Origin: JBCCQH01 sp039024435 | GTDB lineage: Bacteria > Bacteroidota > Bacteroidia > J057 > JADKCL01 | NCBI GenBank assembly: GCA_039024435.1 | Contig: JBCCQH010000070.1 | Coordinates: 1 to 39,220, forward strand | Direction of reading: 5' to 3' | Length of the DNA: 39,220 nt | Part shown: piece after piece, positions 16,144 to 26,300 of the stretch | How the letters are laid out: every line of letters begins with the position of its first letter | How positions within the stretch are numbered: position 1 is the first letter of the stretch | Program-made: the position numbers and the translations under genes | The notes under the pieces: model-generated | Database searches by the model: none | What the model saw: the letters and a program-made list of their open reading frames with translations, nothing else | What the model was told of the DNA's origin: nothing

Positions 16144-17121
16144 TCAGTACTTCACCAACTTCAGCACCCGCCGGGCGCTTTCGTTGCGCACCGTGAGGAA
16201 ATAGATCCCGGCACGCAAAGCCGCCGCATCGACTTGCCGGAGATCATCCGTCTCGGCAATGCGGGTGCCATCCACCGAGGTCAACACAAAATGTTCGTCG
16301 CCCCGCAGATTCGTTACCGAAATGCGGTCCCGGACCGGATTGGGGTAGGCCGTCCAATTGGGGCGGTCCGCTGCGGCCGGTTCCACCCCGACCATCGGAC
16401 AGGGGTCGATCACCGACAACGCAAACTCGACCAAGAACTGAAACCGGTCATTGTTGGCCGTAAATTCGAGGCTGTGGATCAGCGTATCGCGGTTTCCGAT
16501 CCCGAGTGCATTGTACCTGTCCATGATCATGAACCCATTGTTCGGATCGTGGATGTCATTGGTTCCCGGGGCGAATCGATAGACAAAGAACAGCTCTGGC
16601 GCCGTCACCTTGACCTCATTCGGCGGATACCACCAGGTCGAATCGGCCCATACCCCATCCGGAAGCGCATTGTACATGTAGAGCCCCTTGATGTTGGGAT
16701 CGGCCCGGTGACCGTACTTCCAACTGAGAATCGTCCCGCGCGAAGAGCCTCCAATGATGAAATTCGTCGTATCAAAATTGTAGGTGGCCGCGTTCGCTTT
16801 GACCCAGGCAAACATCAACTCCGCATCGTTCCAACCTGTATCCACCTCCAGCGGCGTATTGATCGAGGTCAGGGACTCCCAGGATACGATGGAAATTCCA
16901 TTGGCTTTCAGAGAATCGGTGATCGCATTGGGGAGGCTGGTATTGCCGCCATTCGAATGGGCATTGAAAAATACCGGCGTGGGGCAGGTCGAAGGCGCGA
17001 TGTATATGTCGCAATATTGCCGGGCCTCGGGTCCGTACGGCACCTGGGGAAAATCGGGCGTGGCGGCAAACGCACCCGGCGTGGCCAGCAAAAGGGCAAA
17101 CAATAGATGAAGAATTTTCAT
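16144..17121 (-). CDS. T9SS-exported alpha/beta-hydrolase (esterase-like)
   Basis: A 325-aa protein with a signal peptide (1-19, cleaved near AFA-A). The hydrolase part has FFNAHSNGGNT near 51-61, where the oxyanion loop is expected, and a G-x-S-x-G elbow at GSSRG (125-129, nucleophile S127). The acid and His are less certain; His in IHDPNN or in LIHSLEF are candidates. From about 250 it carries a type A T9SS sorting domain: AYPNPVRDRISV, a middle beta segment, then AGIYFLTVRN and RRVLKLVKY at the end. It is therefore exported across the outer membrane and released or anchored. The substrate is unknown. The gene is monocistronic. Confidence 0.85.
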   Translation of the reverse strand: MKILHLLFALLLATPGAFAATPDFPQVPYGPEARQYCDIYIAPSTCPTPVFFNAHSNGGNTSLPNAITDSLKANGISIVSWESLTSINTPLEVDTGWNDAELMFAWVKANAATYNFDTTNFIIGGSSRGTILSWKYGHRADPNIKGLYMYNALPDGVWADSTWWYPPNEVKVTAPELFFVYRFAPGTNDIHDPNNGFMIMDRYNALGIGNRDTLIHSLEFTANNDRFQFLVEFALSVIDPCPMVGVEPAAADRPNWTAYPNPVRDRISVTNLRGDEHFVLTSVDGTRIAETDDLRQVDAAALRAGIYFLTVRNESARRVLKLVKY

Positions 17122-17700
17122 TTGCGTAGATTGAACAGTGAAATTGATTTTGCTGATTGGACCGGGGGGAGCGTGGAAGGTTTAATCTCCGAGAAGTTTT
17201 TGCCCCGTGTTCTGCCGATGGAGGTTCCACAGACGCAAGCCATCCCAAGTATCGCTTGCACCCGGTAACATCAATTGTACAATCAAATTAATCATCGTTG
17301 GCGAAACGGGCAAATTTGGCGCACAACGCGGCATTCGCTCGGAGAAGAACCCATTTATTCGATCCTACCCAGCAAAAACGCATTGGCGGTAACCCAGGGT
17401 TTCCAACCAATGCGAATGCTACACTTGCTGAACTTAATGGATGGGGCCATTGGCCCGGGAAAGCAATCGGTGGGGGCGGACGGTCAAACGCCTTTTCTCG
17501 CCCCCCTACTGAACCTATTGTGATATCAACGTCTAATTTTTCGGATAAACTGCCGGTAGTTTTTTACCAGGAGGAGGAAAATTCGTTCGCAGTTGTCGCG
17601 CGAGATCTCGCGTGGCCGCCGGCGCCCTTGTGGAGGTTGCAGAGCCGTGAACAAATAAGGCCTGAGTCCAAAGTACTCCGCTTACCCCCACGTCCTCGTA
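17122..17700. other. Gene-free stretch between two minus-strand genes
   Basis: 579 bases with no convincing reading frame or RNA. It should hold the promoter of the hydrolase (right side of 17121). A perfect 14-bp palindrome CGCGAGATCTCGCG lies at 17599-17612, extendable by wobble pairs. The frames crossing it are short and lack good codon use. Confidence 0.55.
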
Positions 17701-19281
17701 TCAATGCGGTTGACCGGTAACCAACAGGGGTTTCGTGAGGTTAAGATTCCCTCCCCGCAACCGAATCGTGTAAAACCCCGCCGCGAGGTCGTCCACCCGA
17801 AACTTCTCCTGGTGCAGTCCGGGTGCCCGTGTCTGCGGCCCCGCAATCGATTTGACCGGAACCCCTTGGGCGTTGCACAAGTCGATCCGGAGGACCTGCT
17901 TTTGGTCGAGTTGGTAATTCAAGGTTATTTCAGCATCGCTGGGATTCGGATAGGCGATGAACAGCGGAGCATCCGGCGCTTCGCTGATCGGCTCGGTGCC
18001 GACCACTACGATATTTTCGTCGCCCGGTTGATAAGGCACAAACGCGATCCCCACGAGGTACATTTCGTCGGTGGTACCCTCGCCCCAAGTCACCGATTGC
18101 GGCGGATTGCTGGGATTGAAAGGATTGTTGATTGTATTGTCGTAGGTGGCCGAGGCGTGGATGACCGAATTTTCCGGGATCTTCTGCATTCGGGTAAAGG
18201 TATACGCCCCCTGCCAATTGAAGTCCCAATCATCAATGTGAATGATGTTTACGGTATCGTTTTGTGGGGTCACTGCGTACAATTCCCAGTCCTGGCCCAG
18301 ATAATGGCTGTGCGGATAGACCGAAATCAAACTGATGTCCTCGGTTACCGACTTGGTGCCGTGGAAAGTCACCACTTGGTCCGGCGGGATGGTAAAGGTC
18401 GTCCACCCACCGACCAGATCCAGTGGCGTTACCGCATTGCGCTGCACCTCACGCACGATAGGATCATTTGTGTCCTTAAAAAAGATATTCAGTGAGGACT
18501 GATCGGTTTCGTCGGTGGGCAAGGGCGCGTAGTGGACCTGGATCAATATGTCCGCCCCCGTCGGCAAGGTAGTACCGATCCCCGGGGGGAAACGCACCGC
18601 TTGGATCCCCGGTGAATAACCGGTAAACGTCCCCTGCACCAATACCCCGAAATCGCCGAAGGACTCGTAGCCGTATTCCGCCGTTTGGGCATCCAAAGCA
18701 CGCGCCGCCCCCGTGGTATCGTAGGCAATCAACGCGTGGTGTACTGCCTTGCTGTTGCCGGGACGAAATTCCACCGCGTCGATTTCCCGGCCCGAAGTGA
18801 GTCCCGAAGGCAAAACAAATACCCGATAATCATCTTGGTTGTTGCCCTCGATGAAGTACGGTTCATCCATGGTCAGCACCAAATCCGGGGTTCCCACCTG
18901 CGAACCCGAGGAAAAAGTCGGCAGGGCCGGTTCCCGATCGGGATCCCCCCGCGGTGCCCCGGCATCCACCCAGTCGGCGATCTTTTGGATTTCAGCATCC
19001 GTGAGGGTGTTTTCTCCGACGAAGGTGCTGTAATCCTTGTTGGGTTGCCAGGGCGGCATGTAATTGATCGCCGTGACGTACTTGATCATAGTGGCCCAAG
19101 TCGAAATTTCGGCGTAGTTAGTCAAGGCCATCGGCCCGATTTCCCCCGAACGGTGGCAGGAGGTACACTTGGTGTAGATGATCGTGGCAATGTCATCGGC
19201 AAAGGTGATGGGGCTTTGGGAGCGGGCAAACGGGCCCGCCAGCAGGCCGATCAAAATTAGGATAGAGATTCGCGGCATCAT
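17701..19281 (-). CDS. T9SS-exported haem-c / copper ascorbate-dependent monooxygenase-like protein
   Basis: A 526-aa protein with a signal peptide (to about 21). A cytochrome-c type site CTSCH (39-43) lies in a short c-domain with MPPWQ as the likely region of the axial Met. Next come two domains resembling the PHM/DBM copper type II monooxygenase fold: VHHALIAYD holds the HH copper ligands, QVHYAP, HSHYLGQDWELY the next His ligands, and TDEMYLVGIAF a Met ligand. A type A T9SS sorting domain closes the protein (AYPNPSDAEITLNY to LAAGFYTIRL). Electrons could pass from haem to copper; the substrate is unknown. It starts with ATGATG overlapping the stop of the redoxin gene, so the two are co-translated. 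Similar haem-copper-oxygenase sets occur in Bacteroidota and Planctomycetota. Confidence 0.85.
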   Translation of the reverse strand: MMPRISILILIGLLAGPFARSQSPITFADDIATIIYTKCTSCHRSGEIGPMALTNYAEISTWATMIKYVTAINYMPPWQPNKDYSTFVGENTLTDAEIQKIADWVDAGAPRGDPDREPALPTFSSGSQVGTPDLVLTMDEPYFIEGNNQDDYRVFVLPSGLTSGREIDAVEFRPGNSKAVHHALIAYDTTGAARALDAQTAEYGYESFGDFGVLVQGTFTGYSPGIQAVRFPPGIGTTLPTGADILIQVHYAPLPTDETDQSSLNIFFKDTNDPIVREVQRNAVTPLDLVGGWTTFTIPPDQVVTFHGTKSVTEDISLISVYPHSHYLGQDWELYAVTPQNDTVNIIHIDDWDFNWQGAYTFTRMQKIPENSVIHASATYDNTINNPFNPSNPPQSVTWGEGTTDEMYLVGIAFVPYQPGDENIVVVGTEPISEAPDAPLFIAYPNPSDAEITLNYQLDQKQVLRIDLCNAQGVPVKSIAGPQTRAPGLHQEKFRVDDLAAGFYTIRLRGGNLNLTKPLLVTGQPH

Positions 19282-19835
19282 TCAGGGCAATCTTGGGTGG
19301 ACAATTTTTGCTCGGCAATAAAGCAACCGATGGCTTGGGTTTCCCGGACGGGAATCGGGCGGTGGGCCACAATTGATTCCAGGACATCCCGCAGTTCGGA
19401 GGTCGTCGTAACCTGCCGGCGCTGACCGACCCGGAAATAAGTATCGTCAATTCGACCTTGGTACAAAATCTCTTCGCGCGACTCATGGTACACGACGACT
19501 TCGGGCGTCACCGTGGCCCCAAGTGCTTCCTTGCGGGCGTGGCAGTAATCCGTCTCTAAACCAAAGGGAATCTCGTATTCCGTCCGAAACGCCGCGATGC
19601 CCGCTGCTTCCGAAGACAGATTGGGAAACAGACCGATAAACTGCAAGTGCTCACTGGCAAATTCGGCGTGCAACTCACGCAGGGTGCGCGTATAATTTTG
19701 GCTGATTCGGCAGGATTCGTGCAGGAAAACGTACACGGTGATGAATTCTTGCTCACCACCCGGAGTGCCGGGACGGGCAAAAATCGGGGTGGCCAGCAAC
19801 ACCGCCATCAGAAAAAAGTGAACTCGGCTTCGCAT
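19278..19835 (-). CDS. Secreted thioredoxin-fold (redoxin-like) protein
   Basis: A 185-aa protein from the ATG at 19835 (the open frame goes further upstream but encodes nothing protein-like). A signal peptide covers about 1-21. FITVYVFLHESCRISQNYTR resembles the start of a redoxin, with a single Cys where relatives have CxxC or a C-P pair. It continues FIGLFPN, LETDYCHARKEALGAT and TPEVVVYHESREEILYQGRID, with the cis-Pro TP(E). One more Cys is in the tail (QDCPE). Redoxins with this TPEV pattern often precede haem/copper oxygenase-like proteins, as here where the stop overlaps the next ATG. It may handle disulfides or copper delivery for its partner. Confidence 0.8.
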   Translation of the reverse strand: MRSRVHFFLMAVLLATPIFARPGTPGGEQEFITVYVFLHESCRISQNYTRTLRELHAEFASEHLQFIGLFPNLSSEAAGIAAFRTEYEIPFGLETDYCHARKEALGATVTPEVVVYHESREEILYQGRIDDTYFRVGQRRQVTTTSELRDVLESIVAHRPIPVRETQAIGCFIAEQKLSTQDCPE

Positions 19836-20320
19836 ACTGTAAAGTGTCGTTGGAGCGGCACTGTTCCGTCGACAAAATCCGCGAAGTGAACAAATGCGGC
19901 GGTGAATTGAACCGAAAAGCCCCCTCGCCCAGTCGATACGGCGCAAAGTGCCCGAAAAAGCGTCTCCGAAGCGGCTCAATCCTGGCCATCGGTTCCTCGA
20001 CAAAACGGTCGTGAGCAGATTGAGCATTGCCCGGAAGCCGGAGATCACACCGGGACTGACATGGATCAAACACAATTGCGGGTACGGGCGCGCCATCGCC
20101 GACATCCACCCGCCCTCCGGGTGTTTGACGCACCGCTCGCCGCCCATCGTACCAATTTTATCCCACTTAAAAAATCCAGCCATGATCGAGGGACACTCCT
20201 CCACGGAAGCGACTTTGACTTCGCCCCGGACATACCCGATGCCCTAGATCCTCCGAGGCCGGGACCGGAAAAGGAAGCGGTCGAAAAAACCAATAGCGAG
20301 AATCCAACATCCCGTTCGCC
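19836..20320. other. Gene-free stretch upstream of the redoxin operon
   Basis: 485 bases between the redoxin start and the end of the LytTR gene. Frames on both strands are Arg/Pro/Ser-rich and do not resemble proteins. It should contain the promoter of the redoxin-oxygenase operon; I cannot place a clear box. Confidence 0.5.
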
Positions 20321-21088
20321 CTAATTCCCTTGCAGCCATTCGGTAAAAGGTGTCACCTTGAGGCGGCTCACAATCGCTTTTTCCGGCAACGCAAAGTCCA
20401 AGGCCAATACCACCTTGCGGTTGAAGTAGGGCTCAATCTCCCGAATTGCCTCGCGGTTCACGAGCATCTGCCGGTTGATGCGGAAAAACTGCTCCGGATC
20501 CAGAGCGCTTTCCATCTCTTCGATTTTTTTGAAGATCGGATACTTTTCGCCCTTGAAGTTGAAAAGGTAAGTGATCCCTTCGTGGAGCTGAACACAAGCG
20601 ACATCTTGGGCGGCGATGGGCACCATTTTTTCCCGAAAATGCACCAAAAACGTCCGCTGGTGCCTTTGCCGAGCTGCAATTACCGGTTCCACCCGCGCAT
20701 TCGTCGATTTACCTTCCCCAACAAACGCCGACCGTAAACCCTGAAACTTGGCTAGGGCCTGCTGGATATCCATCTCCTTGCAAGGTTTGAGCAGGTACTC
20801 GATGCCATTGGTTTTGAATGCCTTGAGGAGATAGTCATCGTAGGCAGTGCAAAAGATGACCGGCACCCGGACCTCGATTTCCCGAAAAATTTCGAAACTC
20901 TCCCCGTCCGCCAACTGTATGTCCATGAAGATCAAATCCAGGTTTTCCTGCCGGTTCGCGAGGAAGCGCGTCGTCGCTTCGATGCTGTCGCAGATCCGCA
21001 CCACCAGGTAATCCGATTGGTTTTCAATCAGAGTCCGCAACATTTCCGCCGTCTTTCTTTCGTCTTCAACGATCAATACGCTTGTCAT
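20321..21088 (-). CDS. LytTR-family response regulator
   Basis: A 255-aa regulator. The receiver domain (1-120) has VEDE with acidic residues at 8-10, the phospho-acceptor D56 (LIFMDIQ), a Thr in CTAYDD and the conserved Lys in YLLKPC. A LytTR DNA-binding domain follows (about 145-250): VHFREKMVPIAAQDVACVQLHEG, PEQFFRINRQMLVNREAI. It overlaps the stop of the upstream kinase gene by four bases (ATGA), so it is co-translated with that kinase and is its likely partner. Typical targets are extracellular or surface functions. Confidence 0.93.
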   Translation of the reverse strand: MTSVLIVEDERKTAEMLRTLIENQSDYLVVRICDSIEATTRFLANRQENLDLIFMDIQLADGESFEIFREIEVRVPVIFCTAYDDYLLKAFKTNGIEYLLKPCKEMDIQQALAKFQGLRSAFVGEGKSTNARVEPVIAARQRHQRTFLVHFREKMVPIAAQDVACVQLHEGITYLFNFKGEKYPIFKKIEEMESALDPEQFFRINRQMLVNREAIREIEPYFNRKVVLALDFALPEKAIVSRLKVTPFTEWLQGN

Positions 21089-22089
21089 GGGATGAGTTTT
21101 AAGGTGACCGAATAGACCGCAGGGTCCCGCTGAACCTGTACACCGCCGTCAATTTTCAACAAGGCGTACCGCTTCCGTAAATTGTCCAAGCCCACCCCAA
21201 AAGAAGTCACATTCTTTTTCGGTTGGTAGTTATTGGCTACGGTGATATGGTGCGGATCAGACTGCCAAATTTCAATCTTGAGCGGGCGGCTTTCGGAGAC
21301 AATATTGTGCTTGGTGCAGTTTTCTACCAGCAACTGCAAAGCAAAACTCGGCAACTTGTAGCAGAACGATTCCGGCCGGGTGACGATCTCCACTTCCAGC
21401 GCATCGTCGTGCCGGACCCGGAGGAGATACAGATAGGCATTCAGAAACTCCAACTCATCGGCCAAGGAAACCTCCTGGGTCTCGCGGGTCTGCAACAGTC
21501 GCCGGTACACGTCCGACAGGTTGAACACAAATGCTTCGCTTTGCGCGTTGCCGGTGTGGATCATTGTTTGCAGGGTACTCAGCGAATTGAAGAGAAAGTG
21601 AGGATTGACCTGCCGCTTAAGCTGATCAAGTTGTGCTTTGTAATTTTCCGTTTGCAGGGCAAAGTTCTCGGTTTTAAGCCGTTCATTTTGGCGAATTGCC
21701 CGAAAACTGCCCTGGATCGCCACGATGGTCACCACCGCCAGTCCGATCCGGAAGTACAGCATCCCCAGCGGTTGCCCCTGGTTCCAATCCGGCTGCACTT
21801 TCTCCAGGAAGATAACCAAGCCAATCAGAGCCGCAAAAATGAGCAAATTGCCCCCGAGGATCCGCCAAGCTCGTCCGCGTGGGGCTCCAGAGTCAAACAG
21901 CCAGGCGTTTGCGTTCCACGTCCCAAAGACGATCATCGAACCACTCAACCAGCGAATGATTGTATCCCCGACGCCCATTTCTCTCAGGTATTGCGAAGAG
22001 GCAATGATATTCAGCCAGGGCAAAACCAGGCAGATTACGATAGGAAGCAATGACTCCCAACTGAAACGAAGGTACTGGTTCAACTTCAT
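21085..22089 (-). CDS. LytS-like sensor histidine kinase (His_kinase family)
   Basis: A 334-aa protein from the ATG at 22089 (the frame extends to 22194, but MKLNQYLRFSWESLLPIVI is the natural start). Four membrane segments lie in about 12-32, 44-64, 80-96 and 108-128. A coiled coil leads to the His-box QVNPHFLFNSLSTLQTM (H164). The ATP domain has LLVENCTKHN and GVGLDNLRKRYALL. The usual middle motif is VANNYQ, a common variant in this family. No sensor domain is seen outside the membrane part. It is encoded with, and should phosphorylate, the LytTR regulator. Confidence 0.92.
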   Translation of the reverse strand: MKLNQYLRFSWESLLPIVICLVLPWLNIIASSQYLREMGVGDTIIRWLSGSMIVFGTWNANAWLFDSGAPRGRAWRILGGNLLIFAALIGLVIFLEKVQPDWNQGQPLGMLYFRIGLAVVTIVAIQGSFRAIRQNERLKTENFALQTENYKAQLDQLKRQVNPHFLFNSLSTLQTMIHTGNAQSEAFVFNLSDVYRRLLQTRETQEVSLADELEFLNAYLYLLRVRHDDALEVEIVTRPESFCYKLPSFALQLLVENCTKHNIVSESRPLKIEIWQSDPHHITVANNYQPKKNVTSFGVGLDNLRKRYALLKIDGGVQVQRDPAVYSVTLKLIP

Positions 22090-22218
22090 GAGATCGTGAG
22101 GAAGCGCCCATCGTGCCTCCACCCAATTAAGATAGGCATTTCCCGTTTTTGTGCGCAAGGAGAATTTTCTCACCCCCGGGTACAGGCAAAGCAAGAACCG
22201 GAAAAATTGCCCTTGCCC

Positions 22219-23214
22219 CTACCGATCCGCCCCCACCAATCCCGGCAGCCGCTCCCGCAACCACCGATCCGAATAGAGGCGCGACAGGTACTTGTCCCCC
22301 GAGTCACAGACAATCGCCACGATCAGGTCTCCCGCCGACTTCTCCCGGGCCAATTGAACGGCGGCGTGGACGATCAGCCCGCTGCTCATGCCGCAAAAGA
22401 TCCCCTCTTCCCGCGCCAGTCGCCGCGCCATAACAAAGGCTTCCTCATCGGTGACCCGCAGGGCCCGGTCCACCGTGTCCGCCGCAAAATTCGGGGGAAT
22501 GTACAATTCGTCCTGCCCCGCCGCCTCGACCAGATAAGGCTGGGAAGGGGCCACTTCGCCGGTTTCCAGAAAGCCCGCGTACACCGACCCTACCGGATCG
22601 GCCAGGACGATTTCCACCGCCGGATTTTGCTCTTTTAGGTAGCGTCCGGTGCCACTGATCGTGCCCCCGGTACCAGCGCTGGTGATGAAAGACGTGACCT
22701 TGCCCCCCGTTTGCTGCCAAATCTCCGGCCCCGTCGTCCGAAAGTGTCCCGCCGGATTGTCTGGATTGTAAGACTGGCTGATGTAGAGAGAATTTTCTTC
22801 CGCCTCCGCCAGCCGGTGCGCCGTGTTGAAGTAATGTTCCGGATCCTCCCGGGTGGCATCCCCGGGGACACGCACAATTTCCGCCCCAAAGGCCCGCAGC
22901 GTATCGATCTTTTCCGCCGCGACCTTGTCCGAACAAACGATGACGGCCCGGTACCCTTTGGCCGCAGCGACCATCGCCACCGCATAGCCCGTATTGCCAC
23001 TGGTGGCCTCGATGATCGTACCGCCCGGGCGCAGCTTGCCCGCTTGCTCGGCGGCTTCGACCATCGACAAAACCGCCCGGTCCTTGAGGCTGCCGCCCGG
23101 ATTGAAATACTCCAGCTTGACCGCGACGGTCGCGGCGACATCGCCCACTACACGGTTCAATCGCACCAAGGGCGTCTGCCCGATTGTCTCCAGGATGCTG
23201 TGATTCATATTCAT
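22219..23214 (-). CDS. PLP-dependent cystathionine beta-synthase / cysteine synthase
   Basis: A 331-aa fold-type II PLP enzyme from ATG 23214 (ATG 23208 and GTG 23220 are also possible). FNPGGSLKDR holds the PLP lysine (K44), followed by EATSGNTGYAVAMVAAAKGY and the phosphate loop SAGTGGTISGTGRYLKE. Features leaning to cystathionine beta-synthase rather than CysK are CSDKVAAEKIDTLRAFGAEI, YNPDNPAGHFRTTGPEI and the DSGDKYLSRLYSDRWLRE end. It has no C-terminal CBS pair, so AdoMet control is not expected. It could make cystathionine from homocysteine and serine, or cysteine from O-acetylserine. It lies between TamB and the kinase genes without tight coupling. Confidence 0.87.
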   Translation of the reverse strand: MNMNHSILETIGQTPLVRLNRVVGDVAATVAVKLEYFNPGGSLKDRAVLSMVEAAEQAGKLRPGGTIIEATSGNTGYAVAMVAAAKGYRAVIVCSDKVAAEKIDTLRAFGAEIVRVPGDATREDPEHYFNTAHRLAEAEENSLYISQSYNPDNPAGHFRTTGPEIWQQTGGKVTSFITSAGTGGTISGTGRYLKEQNPAVEIVLADPVGSVYAGFLETGEVAPSQPYLVEAAGQDELYIPPNFAADTVDRALRVTDEEAFVMARRLAREEGIFCGMSSGLIVHAAVQLAREKSAGDLIVAIVCDSGDKYLSRLYSDRWLRERLPGLVGADR

Positions 23215-23351
23215 GCGCACGACAGTTGAGATTGTCCGGGCAAGTTAATCACTTCGTGGAAATAGTTTGGGAAAACGAGACCAGGGAGGGGACAACAACC
23301 AGGCAAGGATGGCAAAATTGTCGGCTACCCCGGGACAAGTTTACTACTTGT

Positions 23352-26300
23352 TTACTCCTCCACCTCGACTTCGGAGCGCTTGCCCCGGCGTGAAGTGGTC
23401 TTTTCGCGCTTGCCAAACAGATCGGAAAACCGGTCAAAGTCCTTTTTATAAAACAAGCCCGTGCCCCGGGAGACATTGTTCGCCGTGTTGAGCGTGATGT
23501 CTTCGCGGTTGAAAATTTCCACGATCAACTGGCCGGCTTGCGGATTGGCGCGGGCCGAATCAGAAGCAGGCAGCACCTTGACCTGGACGCTCACGTCTCC
23601 AATGGAAAAACCACTGTTGTTGTTGCTGACCAATGCTCCATCCCGCTCCACCGTGACCTTGTTGTTGAAGAGCGAAGCCCGCAAGGCCAGTTCTACATCC
23701 TGAAATTCATTCGTATTGACCTCAAGTCCGAGGTTGGCGTTGTCAAAAGCCTGCGAAATCCAGTAATTTACTTGGTTTGAAATCAGCTCGGAGATCGAGG
23801 AGGTCACCCCCGCTCCGGCCACATTGTTCGAGCCGGTAGATTGGCCGGTAAAACGCCCGAACAGCATCAAACTCACCACCTGCTTGTTCAATTCCTGCTG
23901 GTCGTACTGAATGCTTCGGAAATAAGAGTCCAATCCGGTTGCCGAAGAGACATCCGATTGCGGGCGCAGGTCCAGATTGATTTCTGGCTGCATGAGTGAG
24001 CCGGTCATCCGCATCACGATGTCAATCGGCACCTTGGAAGTAGCCGTCGGTATGAGTGCCGTGACATCGGCTGTGACCGCGTACAGCGCTTCGAGATTGA
24101 CTTGGGCGTCGTAGGGATCACCCGACCAGACGATCGTCCCGCCGTTCTCTACGGTGAATTTTTTGTTGATAATATTCTCCGCAGTAAAAAGATATTGGCC
24201 TTTGGACACCGTATACGGACCCGACATGAGAAAGTCTCCGTCCTCGTTGATGTCCATGGAAATCGCACCGCTGCCCCGGGCCTCGATGATGTCCCCGGTT
24301 TTTTCGTCAAAAATCATGCGGACCTTGGCGTTCTCGCGGGCATTGACCAGGAGGCGCAACTGAAAACCCCCAAGGTCCATCTTCGCGGAATCGACCCGGC
24401 CTTCATTTTCCCGGACAAAATTTACGAAGTCCAGCCGGCTCGCCGAGGTGTAATCCGACAGCGGAATGTCGAGCCAGCAGGAATCGCCCGTGTTTACCCA
24501 GGCTTCGAGCAGCGGCTTGGTCACCGGACCAGTCACCCGCGCCGAATCGCCTTCCAGCACCACGTGGCCGTAAAAATCCGGGTTTTGGCCCTTTCGGGTG
24601 TCCAGTACCGTGAGCTTTTTGATCGGAAATAAGTGAATATCGGCGATGAAGTCGCCATCTTCCAAGCGCAGTTGGCCATCGATCTCGGCGGTTCCGCCAA
24701 AGGTATCCCGCACCGCCAGGCCTTTGATGTTGATCTCTTCGTTGTTGAACTCAATCGTGTCGTTGCTCAGGCGGAAGACATTGTTCAGGTAATCCGCCTT
24801 GAAACCCGCATCCACCAGATGCAACTTGCCCTGCATATTTGGTTGGGTCAGCGGACCGCGCACCGTAAATGAATTGAGCTTGACCCGGCCCTGCATATCG
24901 CTCAGGACCCCTGTCACCAGTGGCTCGGTCCAGGACAACAAGACCGAAGACGGCTCGGCGGTCAGGTCCAGGCTGTCCCGCACCACGTTGTAGTCCCCTT
25001 TGACCACCAGCGAATCCTTGCCCCAGTGCCCCGCCTCCAGTTCCAGGCCCATGATTTCCCCCCGGCTGTCTTGCGGCCATCCGCCCCGAAACCGCACCCC
25101 GATGGAATCGCCCGGCTGGTACTTGAAATCTTCTACCTCAAGGTTCCAGCCCAAGGTGGGCCGTTTTCCCAGCAGGTTGATCCCGGTCACCCGTCCCCGA
25201 CTGATGCGGCCATCGTAGTCGCCGGGTTGTTCCAGGATCTCCAACAGCGAGTGGATCCGCACATCGGCCAATTGTACGTTCAAACCCTGGGTGATGTCCT
25301 TCGAGACCTCCCCGTTGATCCGGATCGTCTGCCCGGAATTCGAGAGGTTTAAGTTCTGAATTCGGTAGCGACTGATCACCGAGTCCATGCCTTCCGTCAG
25401 TTGCGATGGACTCAGCGTGCCAAACGTCCGCTTGATCGAATTGCCCTCGGCAAACTTCCAGACTTTGCCCTTGACCTTCAATTCCGAGACGGCGGGCAAA
25501 ACCTTCGTTGTCACCACTCCCCCCTTCTGAAACTCAGTTTGCGACTGGACCCGGTAAGTATTTCCAAGCTCCGACTGACTGGCCACCAGATAAATGTCCA
25601 GTTTGCGGTTATCGCCCTCCGGCCGCAGGATGACATCCTCAAACCGCAAATTCGACCCGATGGCCACCGTATCCGAATTCGCATCGGCACTGAGCAGCAA
25701 CTCATTCATCGAGCCGTCCTTGATCACGTTGAGTGTCACCGTATTTCCGATCAAACTCGCCGAGGAGAACCCCAGCGAATCGCTGCTTATCTTGACGTCG
25801 ACCATGTCGGTGATGCCGTGTTCCAAATAAAAAATCGCCTCGGTATTCGGCATGACGTACACGGGCGCCCTGAAAAATGCCAGCAAATCGTTCAGTTCGT
25901 GCTTGGTGCGAATCGTGTCCCACATGCGTACATCCGCCGGTTCGAGGATTTTCTGCGCATAGTAATTGGCAATAGCGGTGTCGTTGTTCTGGATGTAAAG
26001 CCCGATCTCCTTGGTCAGGCGCTGGGTCAAAGCCCAAGCTTTGCCGTAGTTGAAATCGCCCCGCAGCCCCATGTGGAACAAACTGCTTTCCAGGGTAATG
26101 TTGTGCTCGTGCCGCTCGGAAAGGCGCGAGTCGATCAAGAAGTCGGAAAGGTAAAGCGAGTCCGGCGTGCGTTGGCGGACCAGGGCCATGTTCAGCAACT
26201 CCACCCGACCGGTAAATTCTTCCACCGAATCCCCGCGGGCCGCGACGCTCACCCGAGAAGTGAACAAAACCGAATCGTCCGGCAGGATCGCATAGTGGGC

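Noticed and set aside
17599..17612. Perfect palindrome CGCGAGATCTCGCG as an operator
   Set aside because: Isolated, with no gene start within 400 bases on either side; it could be chance in GC-rich DNA. Noted in the gap entry only.
19836..20204. N-terminal extension of the redoxin frame (123 codons)
   Set aside because: It would place a signal peptide in the middle of the protein; the residues are Arg/Cys-rich and the ATG at 19835 begins a normal signal peptide.
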